Both the position numbers and the translations under genes were made by a program. The notes under the pieces were generated by a model that searched no databases, was not told the origin of the DNA, and worked only from the letters and a program-made list of their open reading frames with translations. Shown here piece by piece: positions 26,766 to 35,906 of a DNA stretch of 64,000 nucleotides (positions are counted from its first letter, which is position 1; each line of letters begins with the position of its first letter). This stretch comes from Bacteroides ovatus (lineage in GTDB: Bacteria > Bacteroidota > Bacteroidia > Bacteroidales > Bacteroidaceae), in assembly GCF_001314995.1 (NCBI RefSeq), contig NZ_CP012938.1:4464001-4528000 (forward strand), in the 5' to 3' direction.

Positions 26766-27275
26766 ATGCAAGAAATCAGCTTCCGAAACGATATTTTGCC
26801 GTTGAAGGATAAACTCTTTCGATTGGCTCTCAGAATCACCCTGGATAGGGCCGAAGCCGAGGATGTCGTTCAGGACACCATGATAAGAGTGTGGAATAAG
26901 CGTGATGAGTGGTCTCAATTTGAATCGGTCGAAGCCTATTGCCTGACAGTGGCAAAGAATCTGGCGATAGATAGAAGTCAAAAGAAAGAAGCTCAAAACG
27001 TGGAACTCACCCCCGAGATGGAGGAAGAACCTGATGCAAACAGTCCGTATGACCAGATGATTCATGATGAAAGAATGAACATTATTAATAGACTGGTAAA
27101 CGAACTTCCCGAAAAACAGCGGCTTATCATGCAACTGAGGGACATTGAAGGTGAAAGCTATAAGAAAATTGCAGGGTTGCTGAATCTGACAGAGGAACAA
27201 GTTAAAGTGAACCTCTTCAGAGCCAGACAAAAAGTAAAACAAAGGTATTTAGAAATTGACGAATATGGATTATAA
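26766..27275 (+). CDS. ECF RNA polymerase sigma factor
   Basis: The 169-residue group-IV sigma factor has region 2 at residues about 15-80 (FRLALRITLDRAEAEDVVQDTMIRVW). Region 4 is at about 110-160, with the helix-turn-helix YKKIAGLLNLTEEQVKVNLFRARQKV. There is no region 3, as expected. The downstream gene overlaps it by 11 bp and encodes a one-helix membrane protein, a typical sigma/anti-sigma arrangement. Its own upstream region and that of the GIN-domain gene at 28709 share an ECF-like promoter motif, so the latter may be a target. The inducing signal is unknown. Confidence 0.9.
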   Translation: MQEISFRNDILPLKDKLFRLALRITLDRAEAEDVVQDTMIRVWNKRDEWSQFESVEAYCLTVAKNLAIDRSQKKEAQNVELTPEMEEEPDANSPYDQMIHDERMNIINRLVNELPEKQRLIMQLRDIEGESYKKIAGLLNLTEEQVKVNLFRARQKVKQRYLEIDEYGL

Positions 27276-27744
27276 GGATATAGAACAGCTCCTGGAGCGA
27301 TACTGGCAATGCGAAACTTCCGTTGAGGAGGAAGCAACATTGCGCGACTTCTTCGCAAAGGAGGAAGTTCCTGCTCATTTGCTTCGCTATAAAAACCTGT
27401 TTGTTTATCAACAGGTTCAGCAGGAAGTAGGACTGGGCGAAGACTTTGATACACGTATTCTGGCAGAGGTGGAGCCTACGGTCGTAAAAGCGAAACGCTT
27501 GACACTGACCGGTCGTTTTATTCCTCTGTTCAAAGCCGCTGCCGTGATTGCAATCATCCTTTCTTTGGGGAATGTGGCACAACATTCTTTCTCCGGAGAT
27601 GACGGAAGTGTATTGGCAACGGATACCATTGGTAAACAAGTAACAGCACCATCGGTCGCTATTTCAAATGATGTGAAAGCGGAACAGGTTCTAGCCGATA
27701 GTTTGGCGAGGGTTAACCACAAGGTGCAAGTTATAAACGAATAG
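27265..27744 (+). CDS. Membrane protein, putative anti-sigma partner
   Basis: The protein has 159 residues from the ATG at 27265 (MDYKDIEQLLERYWQCETSVEEEATL). An acidic cytoplasmic N-terminus of about 90 residues, with the zinc-finger-free EQLLERYWQCETS...LRDFF pattern of Bacteroidetes anti-sigma-like proteins, precedes one helix (PLFKAAAVIAIILSLGNVA). A short periplasmic tail follows. The start overlaps the end of the sigma gene, so the two are translationally coupled. I infer that it holds the sigma factor at the membrane; no named domain is recognisable. The frame opens nine bases earlier at a TTG, which I do not favour. Confidence 0.75.
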   Translation: MDYKDIEQLLERYWQCETSVEEEATLRDFFAKEEVPAHLLRYKNLFVYQQVQQEVGLGEDFDTRILAEVEPTVVKAKRLTLTGRFIPLFKAAAVIAIILSLGNVAQHSFSGDDGSVLATDTIGKQVTAPSVAISNDVKAEQVLADSLARVNHKVQVINE

Positions 27745-27865
27745 ACATTTTCATTTGCTTTAAACATATAATATAGTTAGTGTGCTTAATTAAAACAACA
27801 ACGAAGGCGAAACTGTGAAGTTTTCAATTCTCTCAAATTTTTATAATAAAACTAACTAAATAAAT

Positions 27866-27894
27866 GGGCTACCGCGCGATGCAGTAGCCCTTTT
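27866..27894 (+). terminator. Rho-independent terminator after the sigma/anti-sigma pair
   Basis: GGGCTAC (27866-27872) pairs with GTAGCCC (27884-27890), followed by TTTT. It lies between convergent genes. Confidence 0.75.
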
Positions 27895-27926
27895 ATGCTT
27901 TTAGACTGTATTTGTTCAAATTGTCT

Positions 27927-28709
27927 TTATTTGATCTGCCGTATGTTTTTCCGTGGAGCATCCACTTCTTGTGGATTGCCTTTATAGGCAATATCGCCAC
28001 TTCCTTTCACGCGGGCAACCAGTTTTTGACTTGCATAACAACTGATGTTTCCGGATCCACTGATACTTGCATCCGTATTCTCTGCTTCTAAATCTGCAGC
28101 CTGAATGTTTCCCGATCCGGCAATAGCATATTTTGCTTGAATGGCTTTACCTTTAAGATTAATATTACCCGAACCTGAAATTCCTGCCTGACATTCCTGG
28201 CTCTCTATTTGTTGCAGTCTAACATCTCCCGATCCGTTAATTGAAACAGCCATTCTTCGGCAATTAAGCCCTTCTCCCTGAATGTTCCCCGAACCATTTA
28301 TATGGAACTCGATATCTTTAGAGGTTTGTATTCCATTGATTAATTTTATATTTCCCGATCCGTTGATTGACAGCTTATTCAGTTCCGGAGCAAAAACTTT
28401 TATTTCCAGTTTTCCTTTCCATATACTGACATTCTTCTTGAATTTTATCATTAATGTATTACCGTCTACATACGTTTCTACAAGTGGTATAATGTTGTCG
28501 GAACCATGTATCTCCACGTGACTGCGTGTGTCTTGGTGATAACTGATATTGGCACTTCCCAATAGTTTGATTTCATTGAAATGATCGGCTTTTACTTCTT
28601 GGGAGATGTAGTTTTTGCTGCCTACTACGTGTTTTCCCTGCAAGCAAGAGCCGGCAGTAAGTACTAGAGACAATCCGGTGACTAATACGAGCAATAAACT
28701 TGTTTTCAT
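27927..28709 (-). CDS. GIN-domain (DUF2807) exported protein
   Basis: The 260-residue product begins with a signal sequence (MKTSLLLVLVTGLSLVLTAGSC); the cysteine at 22 may be a lipidation site, but AGSC is a weak lipobox. The remainder is the putative auto-transporter adhesin head GIN domain (PF10988). About seven turns of roughly 20 residues each carry G-S-G-N or G-S-G-D (INGSGNIKL, INGSGNIQG, INGSGDVRL, ISGSGNINL, AGSGNIQA, ISGSGNISC, VKGSGDIAY), the mark of a right-handed beta solenoid. It is probably on the outer membrane or in the periplasm. An ECF-like promoter lies upstream, so it may belong to the regulon of the nearby sigma factor. Confidence 0.85.
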   Translation of the reverse strand: MKTSLLLVLVTGLSLVLTAGSCLQGKHVVGSKNYISQEVKADHFNEIKLLGSANISYHQDTRSHVEIHGSDNIIPLVETYVDGNTLMIKFKKNVSIWKGKLEIKVFAPELNKLSINGSGNIKLINGIQTSKDIEFHINGSGNIQGEGLNCRRMAVSINGSGDVRLQQIESQECQAGISGSGNINLKGKAIQAKYAIAGSGNIQAADLEAENTDASISGSGNISCYASQKLVARVKGSGDIAYKGNPQEVDAPRKNIRQIK

Positions 28710-28742
28710 AATTATGTTTTTCTATGATTGATATGACAGTTA

Positions 28743-28766
28743 GACGGAAGAAACTGATATAAAGTT
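28743..28766 (-). promoter_or_regulatory. Putative ECF-type promoter of the GIN-domain gene
   Basis: On the reverse strand GCAACTTTAT (AACTTT at 28766-28761) is followed after 14 bp by CGTCTAAC (CGTC at 28746-28743). It lies 33 bp before the start codon and matches the motif in front of the sigma gene. Confidence 0.5.
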
Positions 28767-28807
28767 GCATCTTCCGCGAAGTTTTTCATTGGAATCTTCT
28801 TTTTTAT

Positions 28808-28815
28808 TACTTTTG
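28808..28815 (+). promoter_or_regulatory. Promoter -7 box of the metallopeptidase gene
   Basis: TACTTTTG fits TAnnTTTG. It overlaps a GTG at 28815 that opens the frame, so the GTG is not the start. A real AGGAGG stands before the ATG at 28839. Confidence 0.5.
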
Positions 28816-28838
28816 TGGCTGTTGATAGGAGGATTATA

Positions 28839-29537
28839 ATGGATAAGATCGTAGAAGATGACGAATTAGGACGTCTGATAGTGCGTGTCAATTCACGTGC
28901 GAGGAGTCTTGTGTTTCGTACAAAGAGTGATGCTGTTTATGTTTCAGTTCCTCCCGGCACTACATTGAAAGAAGTGAAGCAGGCAATCGAGAATCTGCGT
29001 GGTAAACTTCTGGCCTCCCGTCAAAAATTAGCCCGGCCATTGATTGATTTGGACTATAAAATTGATGCGGAACACTTTAAGTTGTCCTTGGTGTCCGGTG
29101 AAAAGGATCAGTTTCTGGCTAATTCCCGGTTGGGGGTTATGGAAATTGTTTGTCCGCCTCATGCGGATTTTACGGACGAGAAACTGCAAAGCTGGTTGCA
29201 TAAGGTGATTGAAGAATCGTTGAGGCGGAATGCGAAAAGTATCCTTCCTTCACGTTTGGCTTCCTTGTCCAAGCAATGCGGACTTCCTTATTCGAGTGTG
29301 AAAATAAACTCCAGTCAGGGCAGATGGGGCAGTTGCTCGGCTCGAAAGGATATTAATTTGTCCTATTACCTGGTTCTGTTACCTTCTCATTTGATAGACT
29401 ACGTGTTGCTGCACGAATTATGTCATACGCGCGAGATGAATCATAGCGAACGATTTTGGGTATTGCTCAATCAATTTACAGAAGGAAAAGCATTGGCTTT
29501 GCGGGGGGAATTGAGAAAGTATCGTACGGAGATTTAG
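28839..29537 (+). CDS. YgjP/WLM-type metallopeptidase (DUF45)
   Basis: The protein has 232 residues. The zinc motif HELCH (in LLHELCHTREMNHSERFW) with a downstream H and E gives the gluzincin-like pattern of YgjP/M48-related proteins. SSQGRWGSCSARKDINLSYYLVLLP is the highly conserved segment before it. The protein is cytoplasmic with no signal peptide. Its substrate is unknown; YgjP-like enzymes are often beside restriction or repair genes, but nothing of that kind is here. The start is set by an AGGAGG eight bases before the ATG at 28839, unusual for Bacteroides. Confidence 0.85.
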   Translation: MDKIVEDDELGRLIVRVNSRARSLVFRTKSDAVYVSVPPGTTLKEVKQAIENLRGKLLASRQKLARPLIDLDYKIDAEHFKLSLVSGEKDQFLANSRLGVMEIVCPPHADFTDEKLQSWLHKVIEESLRRNAKSILPSRLASLSKQCGLPYSSVKINSSQGRWGSCSARKDINLSYYLVLLPSHLIDYVLLHELCHTREMNHSERFWVLLNQFTEGKALALRGELRKYRTEI

Positions 29538-29568
29538 AATACTTTATTGCCAGGATAGTGCTATCGTG

Positions 29569-29642
29569 TTGGCACACTTGTGTCAACACGCTGGCACAGT
29601 CGTGACAATGCGATGGCATGGTTGTGCCAATATGGTGGCACA
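29569..29642. repeat. Cluster of alternating inverted units with exact 22-bp period (TGGCACA type)
   Basis: Forward units of the form nTGGCACA begin at 29569, 29591, 29613 (degenerate) and 29635. Complementary units of the form TGTGnCAA begin at 29579, 29601 and 29623. Each series repeats every 22 bp, and the two are offset by about 10-12 bp. The cluster lies between the ends of two convergent genes. Confidence 0.8.
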
Positions 29643-29661
29643 GACTTAGTTAATACCTTTA

Positions 29662-30057
29662 TTACTTGGCTAATTGTTTAATCCCGTCTGATTCTTTTTC
29701 GAACTGATAAGTTCCTCCTTTTTCACTAAGATCAAACGTAGACACTAATTCTGTGTTATTATCTACAATCAACAAGGCGCTCTGTTCGGCAAAACGTCCT
29801 ATTTCTACAGTGTAAGGTTCTTCCGACATGGTTTTGTTGGAGATCAGACTGTCGTTGACAAATAATGAGATAGAATCTCCGGCAAAACCTTTTACCAGAC
29901 TGATCGTATAGCTTTCGATGAAATGACGTTCTTCCTGCTTTTCCCGTTGTAGCCGCATGCTCATATAGACAAAAATAACCACGACAAAAATGACGGCAAA
30001 AGCAAGAATTCCGTTACCTACCATAAACTGTTTATTTGTGTTGAGACGATGTGCCAT
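29662..30057 (-). CDS. Small single-pass membrane protein of unknown function
   Basis: I do not recognise the family. The product has 131 residues from the ATG at 30057 (MAHRLNTNKQF). One helix (NGILAFAVIFVVVIFVYMSM) near residues 14-33 is followed by a charged stretch and a probable beta-rich outer domain (SISLFVNDSLISNK, YTVEIGRFAEQSALLIVDN, VSTFDLSEKGGTYQFEKE). The frame is open 15 residues further upstream, but that part is not convincing. It is divergent from rimP, and its 3' end faces the 22-bp repeat cluster. Confidence 0.65.
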   Translation of the reverse strand: MAHRLNTNKQFMVGNGILAFAVIFVVVIFVYMSMRLQREKQEERHFIESYTISLVKGFAGDSISLFVNDSLISNKTMSEEPYTVEIGRFAEQSALLIVDNNTELVSTFDLSEKGGTYQFEKESDGIKQLAK

Positions 30058-30130
30058 AGTCGTTATTTTTTGAATTACGGCGTAAAGATACGAATATAGC
30101 ACTGTTAATTCATACTTTTTTTCTTTAATG

Positions 30131-30162
30131 TTTTGTAGTCGAACAGATTATTTATATCTTTG
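30131..30162 (+). promoter_or_regulatory. Promoter of the rimP-nusA-infB operon
   Basis: TTTTG at 30131-30135 and TATCTTTG at 30155-30162 are 19 bp apart, a full consensus match. The leader to the ATG at 30230 is about 60 nt. Confidence 0.75.
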
Positions 30163-30229
30163 CAACCGAAAACGGATGAAAGGTGGAGGGGCAATTAAGC
30201 TCCTTTTTTTGTTCTTATATAGCTAATAA

Positions 30230-30697
30230 ATGATAGAAAAGAAAACTGTTTGTCAGATTGTAGAAGAGTGGCTGGAAGGAAAAGACTACTTTTTAGTAGA
30301 GGTAACCGTGAGCCCGGATGACAAGATTGTGGTTGAAATAGACCATGCAGAAGGTGTTTGGATTGAAGATTGCGTGGAGCTTAGCCGCTTCATAGAGTCG
30401 AAACTGAACCGCGAAGAGGAAGATTATGAACTGGAAGTAGGGTCGGCTGGGATCGGACAACCCTTTAAAGTTCTGCAACAGTATTATATCCACATCGGAC
30501 AAGAGGTGGAAGTGCTGACCGGAGACGGACGGAAGCTGGCCGGTATACTGAAAGATGCCGATGAAGAGAAGTTTACGGTAGGCGTACAAAAGAAAGTAAA
30601 AACCGAAGGATCAAAGCGCCCGAAATTGGTAGAAGAGGACGAAACCTTCACTTATGAGCAAATAAAATATACTAAATACTTAATTAGCTTTAAATAG
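30230..30697 (+). CDS. rimP: Ribosome maturation factor RimP
   Basis: The 155-residue protein helps 30S subunit maturation by binding near S12. VEVTVSPDDKIVVEIDHAEGVWIEDCVELSRFIESKLN is the N-terminal domain, YELEVGSAGIGQPFK the family hallmark (usually EVSSPG), and the C-terminal SH3-like barrel starts at GQEVEVLTGDGRKLAG. Length is typical. The order rimP-nusA-infB is conserved in most bacteria; nusA follows after 2 bp. Confidence 0.93.
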   Translation: MIEKKTVCQIVEEWLEGKDYFLVEVTVSPDDKIVVEIDHAEGVWIEDCVELSRFIESKLNREEEDYELEVGSAGIGQPFKVLQQYYIHIGQEVEVLTGDGRKLAGILKDADEEKFTVGVQKKVKTEGSKRPKLVEEDETFTYEQIKYTKYLISFK

Positions 30698-30699
30698 TT

Positions 30700-31995
30700 A
30701 TGGCCAAAAAAGAAGAAACAATCAGCTTGATTGATACATTTTCGGAATTTAAGGAACTGAAGAATATCGATAGAACGACGATGGTTAGCGTACTCGAAGA
30801 GTCGTTCCGTAGCGTAATCGCGAAAATGTTTGGCACCGATGAAAATTACGACGTAATCGTGAACCCGGACAAGGGTGACTTCGAGATATGGCGTAACCGT
30901 GAAGTTGTGGCCGATGAAGATTTGACTAACCCGAATATGCAGATTTCGTTGAGCGAAGCACAGAAAATTGATGCTTCTTACGAAGAAGGTGAAGAGGTGA
31001 CTGACGAGGTTATCTTTGCCAAGTTCGGACGTCGTGCGATCCTGAATCTTCGCCAGACACTGGCTTCCAAGATTCTGGAACTCGAAAAAGACAGTATTTA
31101 TAATAAATATATAGATAAGGTAGGTACTATCATCAATGCAGAAGTATATCAGATCTGGAAAAAAGAGATGTTGCTTTTAGACGATGAAGGAAACGAATTG
31201 CTGTTACCTAAGACCGAACAAATTCCGAGCGACTTTTATCGTAAAGGTGAAACGGCCCGTGCAGTAGTTGCCCGCGTGGATAACAAGAATAATAATCCTA
31301 AGATTATCTTGTCACGTACTTCTCCCGTTTTCCTGCAACGCCTGTTCGAGATGGAAGTACCCGAAATTAATGATGGTTTGATTACCATCAAGAAGATTGC
31401 CCGTATCCCCGGCGAACGTGCCAAGATCGCGGTGGAATCTTACGATGACAGAATCGACCCTGTAGGAGCCTGTGTAGGTGTAAAGGGAAGTCGTATTCAT
31501 GGCATTGTTCGTGAACTTCGCAATGAGAACATCGACGTAATCAATTATACATCGAACATCTCATTGTTTATACAGCGCGCTTTAAGCCCGGCTAAGATTT
31601 CTTCTATTCGTCTGAACGAGGAAGAGAAGAAAGCAGAGGTATTCCTCAAACCGGAAGAAGTTTCGCTGGCTATCGGTAAAGGCGGTTTGAATATCAAACT
31701 GGCCAGTATGTTAACTGAGTACACTATCGACGTGTTCCGTGAGTTGGATGAGAATGTAGCTGACGAAGATATCTATCTCGACGAGTTTAGAGACGAAATC
31801 GACGGATGGGTGATCGACGCTATCAAAGCTATCGGCATCGATACAGCGAAGGCTGTGTTGAATGCTCCTCGTGAGATGTTGATTGAAAAGACGGACTTGG
31901 AAGAAGAGACAGTGGACGAGGTAATACGCATTTTGAAATCGGAGTTTGAAGAAGAAGATCCTTCAATTGAAAATAAAGATGAAATTAAAGATTAA
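30700..31995 (+). CDS. nusA: Transcription termination/antitermination factor NusA
   Basis: The 431-residue protein binds RNA polymerase and controls pausing, termination and antitermination. The N-terminal domain is about residues 1-130 (SLIDTFSEFKELKNIDRTTM). An S1 domain follows (GTIINAEVYQIWKKEMLLL), then two KH domains (VGACVGVKGSRIHGIVREL and SLAIGKGGLNIKLAS). The C-terminus is an acidic helix-hairpin-helix tail (TDLEEETVDEVIRILKSEFEEED), shorter than the E. coli one. It is translated almost directly after rimP. Confidence 0.96.
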   Translation: MAKKEETISLIDTFSEFKELKNIDRTTMVSVLEESFRSVIAKMFGTDENYDVIVNPDKGDFEIWRNREVVADEDLTNPNMQISLSEAQKIDASYEEGEEVTDEVIFAKFGRRAILNLRQTLASKILELEKDSIYNKYIDKVGTIINAEVYQIWKKEMLLLDDEGNELLLPKTEQIPSDFYRKGETARAVVARVDNKNNNPKIILSRTSPVFLQRLFEMEVPEINDGLITIKKIARIPGERAKIAVESYDDRIDPVGACVGVKGSRIHGIVRELRNENIDVINYTSNISLFIQRALSPAKISSIRLNEEEKKAEVFLKPEEVSLAIGKGGLNIKLASMLTEYTIDVFRELDENVADEDIYLDEFRDEIDGWVIDAIKAIGIDTAKAVLNAPREMLIEKTDLEEETVDEVIRILKSEFEEEDPSIENKDEIKD

Positions 31996-32086
31996 AAGTT
32001 GCGATACAATATAATGCAGCAGACTTTTATTTCTTAATTCTCAATTTTCAATTAAACAAGCTCCATTTATTCATTAATTTTAAAAT

Positions 32087-35000
32087 ATGACGATAAGGTT
32101 AAACAAAGTTACAAGAGATTTGAACGTAGGAATCGCGACGGTAGTTGAGTTCCTGCAAAAGAAAGGGCATACCGTTGAGGCTAATCCTAATACTAAAATT
32201 AGCGAGGAGCAATACGCTATACTCGTAAAGGAGTTTAGTACAGATAAGAACCTTAGACTTGAATCGGAGCGTTTCATACAGGAACGTCAGAATAAGGAAC
32301 GTAATAAGGCGTCGGTATCGATTGAAGGCTTCGAAAAGCAGCCCGAAAAACCGAAGTCGGAAGATGTGATTAAGACAGTCGTACCTGAGGATGCACGTCC
32401 GAAGTTTAAACCTGTCGGAAAAATAGATTTGGATAAATTGAACGGTCGTAAACCTGAAAAGGTAGAGAAAGAACCGGAACAGAAACAGGAAGAACCGGTT
32501 GTGGAACGGCCTGTCGTTAAACCCGAAGTGAAAAAGGAGCCCGAGAAGAGAGAACCCGAGGTGAAGAAGGAAGAGGTGGTGACACCTCCTGTTTCTGTAG
32601 TAGAGCCTACTCCAGTGGTGGTTGAACCCGTAGTAGTGCCGGAACCTGTAGTGGAGACGAAGCCGGTAGAAGTTGAAAAAGTAGTAGAAGAAGTGAAAAA
32701 AGAAGAGCCGAAGGTAGTAGTAGCTGCACCTGTGAAGGCGGAAGAACATAAAGAAGAAGAAAAGGTGGAAACTGCACAGGCTGAAGTAACCCCGGTAGCG
32801 GAAAAGGCTCCGGAGGATGATGGTGTTTTCAAAATCCGTCAACCGGAATTGGGCGCAAAGATTAATGTGATCGGTCAGATCGACTTGGCTGCATTGAATC
32901 AGTCTACTCGTCCCAAGAAGAAATCGAAGGAAGAGAAACGTCGCGAACGTGAAGAAAAGGAAAAAATCCGTCAGGATCAGAAGAAGTTGATGAAGGAAGC
33001 TATCATCAAGGAAATCCGTAAGGATGATTCTAAATTGGCGAAGAGCGGACCTAAGGACAGTGCGGAAGCGGCTGCTAACAAGAAGAAACGTAACCGTATC
33101 AATAAAGAGAAGGTGGACGTTAACAATGTTGCAACTTCCAACTTTGCTGCTCCAAGACCTAATGTACAGGGTAAAGGCGGCAATAGTAACGGTCAGGGTG
33201 GCCAGGCCAACGGACAGGGAAATAACAACAGAAGAAATAACAACAATAAAGATCGCTTCAAGAAACCGGTTATCAAACAGGAAGTGAGCGAGGAAGACGT
33301 AGCAAAACAGGTAAAAGAAACCCTTGCACGTCTGACAACCAAAGGTAAGAATAAAACGTCCAAATACCGTAAAGAGAAACGTGAAATGGCTTCCAACCGT
33401 ATGCAGGAACTGGAAGATCAGGAAATGGCAGACAGCAAGGTATTGAAGTTGACCGAGTTCGTTACGGCTAACGAATTGGCAACGATGATGGATGTTTCTG
33501 TTAACCAGGTTATCGCTACTTGTATGAGTATTGGTATCATGGTTTCCATCAACCAGCGTTTGGATGCTGAAACCATCAATCTGGTGGCTGAAGAATTCGG
33601 ATTCAAGACTGAATATGTAAGTGCGGAAGTGGCACAAGCTATCGTTGAAGAAGAAGATGCTCCGGAAGATTTGCAACCGCGCGCTCCGATTGTAACGGTG
33701 ATGGGACACGTTGACCACGGTAAGACTTCTTTGCTTGACTATATCCGTAAGGCGAATGTAATTGCCGGTGAGGCCGGAGGTATTACCCAGCATATCGGTG
33801 CTTATAACGTGCAATTGGAAGACGGTCGTCGTATTACATTCCTCGATACTCCGGGTCACGAAGCGTTTACCGCTATGCGTGCACGTGGTGCCAAAGTAAC
33901 GGATATTGCTATCATTATTGTGGCTGCCGATGATAACGTGATGCCACAGACGAAAGAAGCGATCAATCACGCGATGGCTGCCGGTGTACCTATTGTATTT
34001 GCAATCAATAAGGTAGATAAACCGACTGCAAATCCGGATAAGATTAAAGAAGAACTGGCTGCAATGAATTACCTTGTTGAAGAATGGGGTGGTAAATATC
34101 AGTCACAAGATATCTCTGCCAAGAAAGGTATGGGTGTGGAAGACTTGCTGGAAAAAGTATTGCTCGAAGCGGAAATGCTCGACCTGAAGGCAAATCCGAA
34201 CCGTAATGCTACGGGTTCCATCATCGAATCTTCACTGGATAAGGGACGCGGATATGTAGCTACTGTATTGGTATCTAACGGTACTTTGAAAGTAGGAGAC
34301 ATCGTATTGGCGGGAACCAGCTACGGACGTGTGAAGGCTATGTTCAACGAACGTAACCAACGCGTCAAGGAAGCAGGACCTTCCGAACCGGCATTGATTC
34401 TGGGATTGAATGGTGCTCCTGCCGCAGGTGACACATTCCATGTAGTCGAAAGCGATCAGGAAGCTCGTGAGATCACTAATAAACGTGAGCAGCTGGCTCG
34501 TGAACAAGGTTTGCGTACGCAGAAGATCCTTACATTGGATGAATTGGGTCGTCGTATTGCTTTGGGTAACTTCCAGGAATTGAACATCATCGTTAAGGGT
34601 GACGTGGATGGTTCTGTTGAGGCATTGAGCGACTCGTTGATTAAGTTGTCTACGGAACAAATCCAGGTAAATGTTATCCATAAGGGTGTGGGAGCAATTT
34701 CCGAATCTGATGTTTCTCTGGCTGCTGCTTCGGATGCGATTATTGTCGGATTCCAGGTACGTCCTTCGGGTGCTGCCGGTAAGATGGCCGACCAAGAGGG
34801 TGTTGACATCCGTAAGTATTCTGTCATCTACGATGCAATCGAAGAGGTAAAGGCTGCTATGGAAGGTATGTTGGCTCCGGAAGTAAAGGAACAGATTACT
34901 GCAACCATCGAAATCCGCGAAGTATTCAATATTACGAAAGTCGGTCTTGTAGCCGGAGCAATGGTGAAGACCGGAAAGGTGAAACGCAGCGACAAGGCTC

Positions 35001-35185
35001 GTTTGATCCGCGATGGTATTGTGATCTTTACCGGAAACATCAACGCATTGAAACGTTTCAAGGACGATGTGAAGGAAGTAGGTACAAACTTCGAGTGTGG
35101 TATCAGTCTGGTGAACTGCAACGACATGAAGGTAGGCGATATGATTGAGACATTCGAAGAAATAGAAGTGAAACAGACGCTGTAA
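32087..35185 (+). CDS. infB: Translation initiation factor IF-2
   Basis: The 1032-residue GTPase places initiator tRNA on the 30S subunit. Residues 1-50 are the IF2 N-terminal fold. About 100-300 is a low-complexity Glu/Pro/Val/Lys linker, and about 350-400 is Asn/Gly/Gln/Arg-rich. The G domain starts at G1 GHVDHGKT (540-547), then DTPGHEAF and NKVDK, followed by domains II, III and IV, including [21 protein letters not shown]. It is longer than the E. coli protein (890) mainly because of the linker. A strong terminator follows at 35249, so the transcript probably ends here. Confidence 0.97.
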   Translation: MTIRLNKVTRDLNVGIATVVEFLQKKGHTVEANPNTKISEEQYAILVKEFSTDKNLRLESERFIQERQNKERNKASVSIEGFEKQPEKPKSEDVIKTVVPEDARPKFKPVGKIDLDKLNGRKPEKVEKEPEQKQEEPVVERPVVKPEVKKEPEKREPEVKKEEVVTPPVSVVEPTPVVVEPVVVPEPVVETKPVEVEKVVEEVKKEEPKVVVAAPVKAEEHKEEEKVETAQAEVTPVAEKAPEDDGVFKIRQPELGAKINVIGQIDLAALNQSTRPKKKSKEEKRREREEKEKIRQDQKKLMKEAIIKEIRKDDSKLAKSGPKDSAEAAANKKKRNRINKEKVDVNNVATSNFAAPRPNVQGKGGNSNGQGGQANGQGNNNRRNNNNKDRFKKPVIKQEVSEEDVAKQVKETLARLTTKGKNKTSKYRKEKREMASNRMQELEDQEMADSKVLKLTEFVTANELATMMDVSVNQVIATCMSIGIMVSINQRLDAETINLVAEEFGFKTEYVSAEVAQAIVEEEDAPEDLQPRAPIVTVMGHVDHGKTSLLDYIRKANVIAGEAGGITQHIGAYNVQLEDGRRITFLDTPGHEAFTAMRARGAKVTDIAIIIVAADDNVMPQTKEAINHAMAAGVPIVFAINKVDKPTANPDKIKEELAAMNYLVEEWGGKYQSQDISAKKGMGVEDLLEKVLLEAEMLDLKANPNRNATGSIIESSLDKGRGYVATVLVSNGTLKVGDIVLAGTSYGRVKAMFNERNQRVKEAGPSEPALILGLNGAPAAGDTFHVVESDQEAREITNKREQLAREQGLRTQKILTLDELGRRIALGNFQELNIIVKGDVDGSVEALSDSLIKLSTEQIQVNVIHKGVGAISESDVSLAAASDAIIVGFQVRPSGAAGKMADQEGVDIRKYSVIYDAIEEVKAAMEGMLAPEVKEQITATIEIREVFNITKVGLVAGAMVKTGKVKRSDKARLIRDGIVIFTGNINALKRFKDDVKEVGTNFECGISLVNCNDMKVGDMIETFEEIEVKQTL

Positions 35186-35248
35186 ATATAGTAAGGTTAT
35201 AAGTGTATTATAATGTTATAATATAGCAGAGGTCATGATATGATAAAG

Positions 35249-35300
35249 AGGTGGTAATGTGGTACTGTTTGCAGAACACCACCTTACCACCTTATTTTTT
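35249..35300 (+). terminator. Rho-independent terminator after infB
   Basis: AGGTGGTAATGTGGT (35249-35263) pairs with 35278-35292 at 14 of 15 positions, with a 14-nt loop and a T-rich tail. It overlaps the 5' part of the open frame that continues into cvpA, so it argues for the later cvpA start. Confidence 0.85.
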
Positions 35301-35372
35301 ATCATTCGGCACCTTCTCATTATAATCAGCTTATATACGACTTATTGGTTTATAGCTTATAACATAATAAAC

Positions 35373-35906
35373 GTGGCAACGATTGATATAATTATCCTTA
35401 TTGTAATAGGCGCCGGAGCGATTGTAGGTTTTGTAAAAGGCTTCATTCGTCAGTTGGCTTCTATTTTGGGGTTAATAGTCGGTCTGTTGGCAGCGAAAGC
35501 TCTGTATGCTTCTTTGGCGGAAAAGCTTTGCCCGACGGTGACGGATTCAATGACAGTTGCGCAAGTGTTGGCTTTTATCATGATCTGGATTGCCGTACCA
35601 TTGATCTTTGTATTGATTGCCTCGCTATTGACAAAAGCAATGCAGGCTATTTCGTTGAACTGGTTGAATCGCTGGTTAGGAAGTGGGCTGGGAGCACTTA
35701 AGTTTCTGTTGTTAACGAGTGTAGTGATTGGTGCGATAGAGTTTGTGGACAGCGATAATAAGTTAATTAGTGCAACAAAAAAGGAAGAATCTTTGTTATA
35801 TTATCCGATGGAAACGTTTGCGGGGATCTTTTTCCCTGCTGCGAAGAATATGACGCAACAATATATATTAGAGAATAAAGATAAAGATGCAACAAGAACC
35901 CAATAA
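35373..35906 (+). CDS. CvpA family membrane protein
   Basis: The 177-residue protein, if started at GTG 35373 (read as [13 protein letters not shown]), has four membrane helices. [23 protein letters not shown] is the CvpA signature, and [17 protein letters not shown] the second. In E. coli CvpA is needed for colicin V production and envelope stress tolerance; its activity is unknown. The frame is open back to 35259, but that start lies inside the infB terminator. The stop overlaps the possible sufB start at 35887, so it is probably cotranscribed with the suf genes. Confidence 0.8.
   Translation: MATIDIIILIVIGAGAIVGFVKGFIRQLASILGLIVGLLAAKALYASLAEKLCPTVTDSMTVAQVLAFIMIWIAVPLIFVLIASLLTKAMQAISLNWLNRWLGSGLGALKFLLLTSVVIGAIEFVDSDNKLISATKKEESLLYYPMETFAGIFFPAAKNMTQQYILENKDKDATRTQ

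Noticed and set aside
27927..28709. Calling the GIN-domain protein a definite lipoprotein
   Set aside because: The cysteine at residue 22 is in TAGSC, a poor lipobox, so only export is claimed.
29569..29642. Possible CRISPR array at the 22-bp-period clusters
   Set aside because: Units are 8-14 bp, inverted, and spaced with no unique spacers of 26-40 bp. No cas genes are in the window.
32099..33970. A 623-residue reverse ORF opposite infB
   Set aside because: It is a shadow of the infB frame, rich in Phe, Ser, Leu and His as expected from the complement of a Glu/Lys/Val-rich gene. infB is certain.
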